DNA from: Flavobacterium johnsoniae | Lineage (GTDB): Bacteria; Bacteroidota; Bacteroidia; Flavobacteriales; Flavobacteriaceae | Direction: 5' to 3' | NCBI RefSeq assembly: GCF_001879205.1 | Contig: NZ_MLFK01000007.1 | Coordinates: 248,001 to 312,000, forward strand | Length of the DNA: 64,000 nucleotides | In this document: positions 7,235-13,892 of the stretch, one piece after another | Layout: every line of letters starts with the position of its first letter | Numbering within the stretch: the first letter of the stretch is position 1 | Notes under the pieces: generated by a model | The model's input: only the letters and a program-made list of their open reading frames with translations | Database searches by the model: none | Told to the model about the DNA's origin: nothing | Position numbers and translations under genes: made by a program

Positions 7235-8596
7235 ATGAGACTCCATTACTACCTATTTACTTTGATCGTATTTCTTTTTACGGGCTGCGGTGCATATTTT
7301 AATCAGCCAACCGGAGTTGAAAAAGCAATTTTAGGAGAAAGTACTCCTGCGACATCTTTATTAAAAGACCTGCCAAAACCAAAAGAACAAGTTGTAGTTG
7401 GGGTTTATAAATTCCGTGACCAAACCGGACAATACAAACCACAGGAAAACGGAAGCAGTTTTAGCACGGCTGTAACACAGGGCGCGACTTCAATTTTAAT
7501 AAAGGCTTTAGAAGATTCAAAATGGTTTATACCAATTGAACGTGAAAATATCGGAAACCTGCTTCAGGAGCGAAATTTAATTCGTGCCACCAGACAGGAG
7601 TATGTAAAAAACGCCAATCCAAATGAACCACAGTTAACCCCTTTATTGTATGCTGGAGTTTTATTAGAAGGCGGTATCGTTTCGTACGATTCTAATATTA
7701 TAACAGGAGGTTTTGGCGCTCGGTATTTTGGTGCCGGCGCATCAGTAAAATACCGCCAGGATCGTGTAACTATTTATTTAAGAATGATTTCAACCTCAAA
7801 CGGAAAAATTTTAAAATCAGTTTACATCTCCAAAACCATTCTGTCACAGGCAATAGATGAAAGCTTATTCAGATATGTAAATTTTAAAAGACTATTAGAA
7901 GTTGAAACAGGTTACACCACCAACGAGCCCGTTCACATGGCGGTAACAGAAGCCATAGAAAAAGCGGTTGAATCGTTAGTTCTAGAAGGTCTGCAGGATA
8001 ATATCTGGGAAGCCGATGCACCAAAATGGCAGGTTGATAATTTACTAAAAGCCTATAATGAAGAAACTAAAACTGCCGATACAAGAGCCTTATACGGAAG
8101 AAATCTGGAAAACAGAAGAAGTAAATTTGCAATCGAAATTTCAGGAGGTACAACCTTAATGGATGGAGATTACAAAGATCCTCTTTTAAGACCATTTGGG
8201 CGCGGCGCTTTGAAATACTTTATTACCCCCGGATTTAATATCAGTGCTTCTACAAATGTTGTAAATCTTGCCAACAAAAATTTACTCGATGTGGGTTATA
8301 TCACGTATGATCTTAATCTCGAATGGATTTTACTTCCCAAAGACCGATTAACGCCTTATCTGTATGGCGGCGGCGGATTAGCAATGAACAAGAAATTTGA
8401 AAACACTTATGGTAAAGTGCAATACGGGCTGGGTCTCGAATATATGGCATCTGATCGAATTGGAATAAAATTATTTGGAGAGCAAAATATTAATTTTAGT
8501 GATAATGTCGATTATGTAAAAGCAGGAACCAGAGACGATTACTATTATAAATTTGGTTTTGGGCTTACTTACTATTTTGCAAAAAAGAAAAAGTGA
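7235..8596 (+). CDS. csgG: CsgG outer-membrane curli secretion lipoprotein with extra C-terminal barrel-like domain
   Basis: A 453-residue lipoprotein (signal peptide with lipobox FTGC, Cys18). Residues about 50-270 are the CsgG domain: VVVGVYKFRDQTGQYKP, GATSILIKALEDSKWFIPIE, LQERNLIRATRQEY, YAGVLLEGGIVSYDSNI and VTIYLRMISTSNGKIL. The nonameric CsgG pore exports curli subunits across the outer membrane. E. coli CsgG is about 277 residues, but this one carries about 165 more after the pore domain, with alternating amphipathic strands (FAIEISGGTTLMDGDYKD, ALKYFITPGFNISAST, YLYGGGGLAMNK, YGLGLEYMASDRIGIKLFGE, YYKFGFGLTYYF) that look like a small OmpA/OmpW-type beta-barrel ending in an aromatic. 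The pore call is firm; the barrel is my reading of the strand pattern. Confidence 0.93.
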   Translation: MRLHYYLFTLIVFLFTGCGAYFNQPTGVEKAILGESTPATSLLKDLPKPKEQVVVGVYKFRDQTGQYKPQENGSSFSTAVTQGATSILIKALEDSKWFIPIERENIGNLLQERNLIRATRQEYVKNANPNEPQLTPLLYAGVLLEGGIVSYDSNIITGGFGARYFGAGASVKYRQDRVTIYLRMISTSNGKILKSVYISKTILSQAIDESLFRYVNFKRLLEVETGYTTNEPVHMAVTEAIEKAVESLVLEGLQDNIWEADAPKWQVDNLLKAYNEETKTADTRALYGRNLENRRSKFAIEISGGTTLMDGDYKDPLLRPFGRGALKYFITPGFNISASTNVVNLANKNLLDVGYITYDLNLEWILLPKDRLTPYLYGGGGLAMNKKFENTYGKVQYGLGLEYMASDRIGIKLFGEQNINFSDNVDYVKAGTRDDYYYKFGFGLTYYFAKKKK

Positions 8597-8650
8597 AAAG
8601 AGGTTATCTCAAAGTAAAAAGATGAAATTTAAATTTAAAAACAAATTATA

Positions 8651-10135
8651 ATGAAGTATTTATACAAAATAGCGAGTGTACTTTTTTTATTGTTTTTGGT
8701 TTCGTGCAGTGAAGAAAAAATAGGAGAATCAGAATATGGAACTGTTACCGGAAAAGTAGTTTCGGCAGATACTTTTGAGCCGATGGAAAACGTAAAAATA
8801 TTATCAAGTCCAACATCAAGCACCGTATTTACAGATGAAACCGGAAAATTTACCGTTTCGAACGTAAAAGTAGGAGAATACTCTTTTCAGGCACAAAAAG
8901 ACGGATATGCAGCAAAATTTGAAGCCATAAGCGTAACAACAAATAATACATCAGAAATTGTATTCGAACTCAGCAAATCGATATCAAACAACAAACCGCC
9001 AACAGTTCCGGCTTTGGTAAGTCCGGCAGATAACAGCACTGCGCAGGCCGTTTCGCTCGATTTAACCTGGACAGCCACAGACCCGAATACGGATGTGCTT
9101 ACCTTTAAAGTTATTCTTAGAAATGACAGTAACAGCGAAGTGAAAACTTTTGAAGATATAAAAGACAAAAAACTTACTCTGACAGATCTTTTATTTGGAA
9201 CAAAATATTATTGGCAGGTTGAGGTTAGCGACGGAATAAACACTCCGGTTTTAAGTGCTGTAAATGCTTTTACAACAATAGCGTTTCCCGTTACAAGATA
9301 TTTATTTGTAAAGAAAATAGGCGACAACAATGTGATTTTTACATCAGATGATGCCGGGAAACAATATCAGTTAACCAGTTCAGATAAAAATTCGTGGCGT
9401 CCAAGAAGAAATCATCAGTCTAAAAAAATCGCCTTTATTGCAACAAACGGCTCACAAAACGATATTTATACAATGAATTTTGATGGAACCGAAATTAAGA
9501 GAGTGACAAATTCAGTTCCAATCGCAGGTTTTAATGCAGATTATATAGGATATTCCTGGAATGCTTCGGGAAGTGAATTTATTTATCCAAATTTTGATAA
9601 ACTATACCGGATAAGCAGTGACGGAAGCGGTCTAACCAAAATATTCCAAACGCCAAACGGCAAATTTATATCTGAATGCGATTGGAGCGCCGATGGAACA
9701 AAAATTGCCGTTAAAGTAAACGATGCAAACGGATATAGTGCCGAAATTTATATCATCAATACATTGGGAGCTGTTACAGCCTCTGTAATTGCAGGACAAA
9801 CAGGGGCAATTGGCAGTGTGCATTTCTCGGTTACCGGATTAAGATTGATATATACCAAAGACATTACAGGTTTTGAAAACTCAACCTATCGACAGTTAGA
9901 TACCAGAATTTTCGAATATAATTTTGTAACCGCTTCTTCGTATCAAATTGCAACCGAAAAACCTTCGGGAACAAATGATTTAGATGTTCGGTATTCTCCA
10001 AACGAATCAGAACTAATATTTACAAATACTTCAAACGACGGTATTTCAATAAAAAATATTGTAAAAACAAGTATTGGAGTGACCAATTCAAGAACCGTTC
10101 TGTTTACCGGAAGCTCGATGCCCGATTGGGAATAA
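8651..10135 (+). CDS. Surface-type lipoprotein with CarboxypepD_reg-like, FN3-like and TolB-type propeller regions, in the curli operon
   Basis: A 494-residue lipoprotein: signal peptide with lipobox LVSC, then SEEK, an acidic stretch right after the Cys that resembles the surface-export signal of Bacteroidota lipoproteins. Domains by eye: a carboxypeptidase regulatory-like beta-sandwich (about 30-110: GTVTGKVVSADTFEPMENVK, GKFTVSNVKVGEYSFQAQ), an FN3-like module (about 115-205: PPTVPALVSPADNSTA, GTKYYWQVEVSDG) and a C-terminal propeller with TolB/WD40-like repeats (NDIYTMNFDGTEIKRVT, KLYRISSDGSGLTKIF, ISECDWSADGTKIAVKV). It follows csgG by 54 nt and precedes the operon terminator, so it is probably co-transcribed with curli. 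A role in anchoring or binding fibres is an inference; no known Csg protein has this architecture to my knowledge. Confidence 0.7.
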   Translation: MKYLYKIASVLFLLFLVSCSEEKIGESEYGTVTGKVVSADTFEPMENVKILSSPTSSTVFTDETGKFTVSNVKVGEYSFQAQKDGYAAKFEAISVTTNNTSEIVFELSKSISNNKPPTVPALVSPADNSTAQAVSLDLTWTATDPNTDVLTFKVILRNDSNSEVKTFEDIKDKKLTLTDLLFGTKYYWQVEVSDGINTPVLSAVNAFTTIAFPVTRYLFVKKIGDNNVIFTSDDAGKQYQLTSSDKNSWRPRRNHQSKKIAFIATNGSQNDIYTMNFDGTEIKRVTNSVPIAGFNADYIGYSWNASGSEFIYPNFDKLYRISSDGSGLTKIFQTPNGKFISECDWSADGTKIAVKVNDANGYSAEIYIINTLGAVTASVIAGQTGAIGSVHFSVTGLRLIYTKDITGFENSTYRQLDTRIFEYNFVTASSYQIATEKPSGTNDLDVRYSPNESELIFTNTSNDGISIKNIVKTSIGVTNSRTVLFTGSSMPDWE

Positions 10136-10174
10136 TGTAGAAATGCCAAAATAACCAACATAATTTAATCTGAG

Positions 10175-10205
10175 AAAATCGGCGGTATTCAAATCTGCCG
10201 ATTTT
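10175..10205 (+). terminator. Terminator of the curli operon
   Basis: Stem AAAATCGGC with GCCGATTTT and a loop of 13 nt, followed by T residues, 40 nt after the lipoprotein stop. Confidence 0.85.
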
Positions 10206-10253
10206 TTTTGTGAATCAGGCACAGGAATCAATAAAAGAATTAAAAAAAGCGAT

Positions 10254-10261
10254 TATCTTTG
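10254..10261 (+). promoter_or_regulatory. -7 element of the purM promoter
   Basis: TATCTTTG, a perfect TAnnTTTG match. It predicts transcription from about 10268, so the in-frame ATG-like codon at 10210 lies upstream of the transcript and the ATG at 10288 is the real start. Confidence 0.6.
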
Positions 10262-10287
10262 CACGACATCAACACAAACTAATTTTC

Positions 10288-11466
10288 ATGAGTTCAGATT
10301 CTAGCAAAAGATATGCACAAAGAGGTGTTTCGGCATCAAAAGAAGACGTACATAACGCTATAAAAAATATTGACAAAGGATTATTTCCGCAGGCATTCTG
10401 CAAAATTGTTCCTGATTATTTAACACAAGACGATAAGCATTGCTTAATTATGCATGCTGACGGAGCAGGTACAAAATCATCTTTGGCATACATGTACTGG
10501 AAAGAAACAGGAGATCTTTCGGTTTGGAAAGGAATCGCTCAGGATGCTCTAATCATGAATATTGACGATTTATTATGTGTTGGTGCAACCGATAATATTT
10601 TACTTTCATCAACCATCGGAAGAAATAAAAATTTAATTCCGGCTGATGTAATTTCGGCCATCATTAACGGAACGGAAGAATTAATCAACGAACTCAAATC
10701 TTTTGGCGTAACAATTCATTCGACCGGAGGAGAAACAGCAGATGTTGGAGATGTAGTTCGTACGATTATCGTCGATTCAACTGTTACAGCACGCATGAAA
10801 CGTGCCGATGTTGTAGATAATGCGAATATCAAAGCTGGAGACGTAATCGTAGGTTTGGCTTCTTTTGGTCAGGCATCTTACGAAAAAGGATACAACGGCG
10901 GAATGGGAAGCAACGGATTAACTTCTGCCCGTCACGACGTTTTTGGAAAATACTTAGCTAAAAAATACCCTGAAAGTTACGATGCTGCTGTTCCGGAAGA
11001 ATTAATTTATTCTGGTCAGGTAAATTTAACTGATGAAGTAGAAAACAGCCCAATAAACGCAGGCCAATTAGTGCTTTCTCCAACCAGAACGTATGCACCA
11101 ATTATCAAGAAAATTTTAGATAAATACACCCCAGGCGACATTCACGGAATGGTGCACTGCAGCGGTGGAGCGCAAACTAAGATTTTACATTTTGTTCAAA
11201 ATTTACACATCATAAAAGACAATTTATTTCCGGTTCCGCCATTGTTCAAGTTGATTCAGGAACAATCAAAAACAGATTGGAAAGAAATGTATCAGGTTTT
11301 CAACTGCGGTCACCGTATGGAAATTTATGTTCCGGAAAATATTGCACAAGATATTATTGAAATTTCAAAATCATTCAATGTTGATGCCCAAATCGTAGGA
11401 AGAGTAGAAGCATCCGATGCTAAAAAACTAACTATTACCAGCGAATACGGAACATTCGAATATTAA
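10288..11466 (+). CDS. purM: Phosphoribosylformylglycinamidine cyclo-ligase (AIR synthase)
   Basis: A 392-residue cytoplasmic enzyme of purine synthesis that closes the imidazole ring of AIR using ATP. Features of the PurM/AIR synthase family are YAQRGVSASKEDVHNAI at the N-terminus, the HADGAGTKSSLAY motif, AQDALIMNIDDLLCVGA (AIR synthase metal/phosphate site), STGGETADVGD, and GDVIVGLASFGQASYEKG at the start of the second domain, then HCSGGAQTK and FNCGHRME. It is a little longer than E. coli PurM (345), as is usual for the Bacteroidota branch, where some are named only AIR-synthase-related. The start at 10288 is chosen because of the promoter at 10254. The gene is flanked by an upstream terminator and a repeat-rich gap, so it is likely monocistronic. 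Confidence 0.8.
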   Translation: MSSDSSKRYAQRGVSASKEDVHNAIKNIDKGLFPQAFCKIVPDYLTQDDKHCLIMHADGAGTKSSLAYMYWKETGDLSVWKGIAQDALIMNIDDLLCVGATDNILLSSTIGRNKNLIPADVISAIINGTEELINELKSFGVTIHSTGGETADVGDVVRTIIVDSTVTARMKRADVVDNANIKAGDVIVGLASFGQASYEKGYNGGMGSNGLTSARHDVFGKYLAKKYPESYDAAVPEELIYSGQVNLTDEVENSPINAGQLVLSPTRTYAPIIKKILDKYTPGDIHGMVHCSGGAQTKILHFVQNLHIIKDNLFPVPPLFKLIQEQSKTDWKEMYQVFNCGHRMEIYVPENIAQDIIEISKSFNVDAQIVGRVEASDAKKLTITSEYGTFEY

Positions 11467-11478
11467 TATTTTTTAAAG

Positions 11479-11510
11479 TTTCTAAGGTTCTGAGTTGCTA
11501 AGATTCTAAG
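11479..11510. repeat. Tandem octamer array (NNNCTRAG x4)
   Basis: Four consecutive 8-nt units: TTTCTAAG, GTTCTGAG, TTGCTAAG and ATTCTAAG. The last five bases are nearly fixed and the first three vary. The same octamer type forms hairpin arms at 34167-34313 and 59995-60306. Here no inverted partner arm is evident. Confidence 0.7.
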
Positions 11511-11572
11511 TTAGAAGGTTGTCAACTTGCAATCAAAGTAAAAATTAAAATTTATTCACCATCTAATTTGTA

Positions 11573-11652
11573 GAGGCGCACAGCAGTGCGTCTCCCGCAA
11601 AGTTGATAGAAATAGAGAGAATTGAAATGTCAGGCTGAGCGAAGTCGAAGCC
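11573..11652. repeat. Two intergenic repeat modules: short hairpin and TGTCAGGCTGAGC element
   Basis: GAGGCGCAC-agca-GTGCGTCTC (11573-11594) is a 9-bp hairpin with one G-T pair. TGTCAGGCTGAGCGAAGTCG (from 11628) then GAAGCC is a module I recognise as widespread between genes in flavobacterial genomes. No gene is seen in the 358-bp gap between purM and 11825. Confidence 0.55.
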
Positions 11653-11732
11653 CTGGTTCCAATTTTCCAATATTCAATTTCGGTAACAATGAAGATATGT
11701 TATATAAAATAATAACAATTAGCTTTTTTAGG

Positions 11733-11808
11733 AGCTAATCCCGCTATCCGTTGCAATCTTTTATTTTTTAAAGAAAAAAATAAAAGGATTTTCACTACTA
11801 TCGGGGCT
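11733..11808. repeat. Imperfect inverted repeat (AGCTAATCCCGCTATCC / TATCGGGGCT type)
   Basis: The left arm AGCTAATCCCGCTATCC... and the right arm ...CTACTATCGGGGCT are imperfect reverse complements, joined through complementary TTTTATTTTTT and AAAAAAATAAAA segments, giving a hairpin of about 35-nt arms. It resembles a small non-coding repeat family common in Flavobacterium genomes. It ends 16 nt before the next start codon and could lie in that gene's leader. Confidence 0.6.
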
Positions 11809-11824
11809 AAAAAAACACCAGGCT

Positions 11825-12181
11825 ATGTACGAATTACTTTTTTGGAGATATTTAGAGGAGGTTTACTTAAACCATCATGAAGTTTACGAAGCCCTTGTAG
11901 AAAGAGAAGATGTCGAAGGTCTTGAGGCACTTCCTGTTGAGGTAATTATCAATCGTATCAATTCTGTTTTCTCAAAATGGGAAAGAGTTGATGAAAACAG
12001 CTGGAAAAACAATGATGGTAAAGGCGCATTTCAGGTAATTACAACTCCTCAAAGTGTAAAAATTGACTGTTACGGAACCGAAGGAAAAGCCATGAATCAG
12101 TTAGTCGATTTAATGGCAGAATTCAAATGCCCGTTGTACGATCCGCAAGTTCCGGCGCGATATGACGAAATGAGTGAGTAA
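11825..12181 (+). CDS. Conserved hypothetical protein, 118 aa
   Basis: A small acidic cytoplasmic protein without signal peptide or membrane segment. It starts MYELLFWRYLEEVYLNHHEV and continues with helical segments (EALVEREDVEGLEALPVEVI, NRINSVFSKWERVD) and a beta-rich C-terminal half (GAFQVITTPQSVKIDCYGTE, LVDLMAEFKCPLYDPQVPAR). Codon use and the compact fold-like pattern favour a real gene. I do not recognise a family with known function. The upstream gap is filled by repeats and the downstream gap by a decamer-array hairpin. Confidence 0.7.
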   Translation: MYELLFWRYLEEVYLNHHEVYEALVEREDVEGLEALPVEVIINRINSVFSKWERVDENSWKNNDGKGAFQVITTPQSVKIDCYGTEGKAMNQLVDLMAEFKCPLYDPQVPARYDEMSE

Positions 12182-12182
12182 T

Positions 12183-12272
12183 AAACTTTGTGAATCTTTG
12201 AGTATTTTAGTGAATCTCTGCGAAATAGCTATTACACAAAGTTGCACTAAGATTTCACAAGACACACAAAGA
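12183..12272. repeat. Hairpin with decamer-array arms (CTTNGTGNNN type)
   Basis: The left arm has 10-nt units CTTTGTGAAT, CTTTGAGTAT, TTTAGTGAAT and CTCTGCGAAA. The right arm read on the minus strand has CTTTGTGTGT, CTTGTGAAAT and CTTAGTGCAA. The two arms are imperfect inverted copies. It fills the gap between 12181 and the acetyltransferase start. Confidence 0.6.
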
Positions 12273-12280
12273 ATAAAAAT

Positions 12281-12889
12281 ATGAGCACAACCTCTAACTT
12301 TAGTTTTTCAGATAATGTAGTTTTAGAAGACGATTTAGTTTTATTGCGTCCTTTACAAGAGTCAGACGTCGAAAATTTACTTGAAATTTCGATTAATGAA
12401 CCCGAAACCTGGAAATATTCCTTAGTTGGTGCAGACGGAAAAGAAAATTTGACCCATTATATTCAATTGGCAATTAAGGCAAGAGAAAACCAAAAAGAAT
12501 TTCCGTTTATAGTTTTCGATAAAAAATCTCAAAAATATGCAGGCTCGACCCGTTTTTATGATATCCAGCTTGATTTTAAAACGTTGCAGTTAGGATATAC
12601 CTGGTATGGATCTGCTTTTAGAGGAACGGGATTAAACAAACATTGTAAATTTCTATTATTACAATTTGCTTTCGAAACCCTTGGAATGGAACGAGTAGAA
12701 TTCCGCGCTGATAATAACAACCAGCGAAGCATTGCCGCTATGAAAAGTATAGGCTGTAAAGTTGAAGGCGTTCTAAGAAGTCATATGCCCACACAAGATA
12801 AAAATGTCCGTCGTGATTCCATCGTTTTGAGTATTCTAAAAAATGAATGGTTTAACGAAGTAAAAGAAAATCTAAAAAATAAGCTTTAA
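12281..12889 (+). CDS. GNAT-family N-acetyltransferase (RimJ/RimL-like)
   Basis: A 202-residue cytoplasmic protein of the GNAT superfamily, the subgroup resembling ribosomal-protein N-acetyltransferases. Visible features are ELVLLRPLQ-type start (DDLVLLRPLQESDVENLLEI), the strand pair IVFDKKSQKYAGSTRFYDIQ, the acetyl-CoA loop region LGYTWYGSAFRGTGLNKHCK (the R/Q-x-x-G-x-G/A position reads RGTGLN), and the C-terminal LGMERVEFRADNNNQRSIAAMKSIG, where the N-N-x-x-S motif is typical. The acceptor substrate cannot be predicted. It is a single gene between repeat-rich gaps. Confidence 0.85.
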   Translation: MSTTSNFSFSDNVVLEDDLVLLRPLQESDVENLLEISINEPETWKYSLVGADGKENLTHYIQLAIKARENQKEFPFIVFDKKSQKYAGSTRFYDIQLDFKTLQLGYTWYGSAFRGTGLNKHCKFLLLQFAFETLGMERVEFRADNNNQRSIAAMKSIGCKVEGVLRSHMPTQDKNVRRDSIVLSILKNEWFNEVKENLKNKL

Positions 12890-12899
12890 GAGAGCAGTC

Positions 12900-13143
12900 A
12901 GGCTCGCCCATTTTACAAGGAAACAATATGTACCGTTCCTACGGAACTTTACTCATGCAAAATCTTTTCGGTTTATCAATAATTCATTTTTAAAAATGAG
13001 CCGTTAGGCTCGCCCATATTGTAGGGCTGGATTTTAATCCAGTCTAGGAACAAAAGGAAAGAAAAGAACCATAGGTTCGACCCATTTAATTCTCCACAAT
13101 CAACCATTAACAATTCGCCATTCACCATTCACCATTAACAATT
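12900..13143. repeat. Mosaic of intergenic repeats and palindromes
   Basis: AGGCTCGCCCAT occurs twice in direct orientation (12900-12911 and 13006-13017). Between and after them are small perfect palindromes: GTTCC-tac-GGAAC (12935-12947), CATTTTT-AAAAATG (12985-12998) and CTGGATT-tt-AATCCAG (13027-13042). From about 13096 to 13143 a tandem run of CCATTMAC-type units follows (CAACCATTAACAATTCGCC, ATTCACCATTCACCATTAAC). No gene is seen. Confidence 0.6.
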
Positions 13144-13148
13144 AAACC

Positions 13149-13772
13149 CTACCCATCTTTCAATAACAAATTTTGTTCTTTTCTAAGTTTTACCACCAAT
13201 TGATCAATGTGAGTTTTTATCTTTTGAGGTAAAGAATTCCAGTTGGCGTCTTTCTTAAAACTTCTGCAATAATCTAAATCACATTCAACCGCGCGGATTA
13301 CGTACTTTTTGTTTTTGTAAACCGTAATAATTTTTACGCGTCTTATTTCACCATACTCCGTTTTTGATCCGTATACAATCACCGGGTCAACATACCCGTC
13401 TCCGTCAAGATCTTTGGTGTTGCAATATTTTGTCCAGAACCAAATCGTAGTTTCTTTAGGTTCATAATCTTCCAGTAAATCATTAATCCTCCATTTTTCA
13501 AGGAAGCCGCCATGATCGTTCATCACGCAGATCGCCTGAATTTTGGTGTTCAAAGTATCTTTTTTTGAAATATTCTTTTGATTTTCGGTCAAAACCAAAT
13601 TCGTGACACCGCCTTTATCACTGTATTCAAAAGCTCTGTAAATAGGAAAATCCGAAATTCCGTTAAGCTCTCTTTGAGCTATTTCTTCTTTTGTTAATTT
13701 ATAACTTTCAACTTTTTGAGAAAAACTAAGCATAGAATTTAAGAGAAAGAGCAGTATCGTAATTTTTTTCAT
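13149..13772 (-). CDS. Secreted hypothetical protein with EF-hand-like DLDGDGYVD loop
   Basis: A 207-residue protein with a signal peptide (MKKITILLFLLNSMLSFSQ). The mature part is beta-rich and has the calcium-loop-like motif TKDLDGDGYVDPVIVYGS (about 118-135), as in FG-GAP or VCBS-like secreted proteins, but only once. Two Cys residues in AVECDLDYCRSF near the C-terminus could form a disulfide. Function is unknown. It is a lone minus-strand gene between plus-strand neighbours, so it is probably transcribed alone. Confidence 0.7.
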   Translation of the reverse strand: MKKITILLFLLNSMLSFSQKVESYKLTKEEIAQRELNGISDFPIYRAFEYSDKGGVTNLVLTENQKNISKKDTLNTKIQAICVMNDHGGFLEKWRINDLLEDYEPKETTIWFWTKYCNTKDLDGDGYVDPVIVYGSKTEYGEIRRVKIITVYKNKKYVIRAVECDLDYCRSFKKDANWNSLPQKIKTHIDQLVVKLRKEQNLLLKDG

Positions 13773-13892
13773 TTTTGGCAGTTAATTTTAGAAAACCAAA
13801 GATATTCAAATGAAAACTAGTTTAGAATTTAAATTTTTAAAAAGGGCAATTTTATTGTAATTTTCTCAACTGAAAACATTTAATAACGCCCC

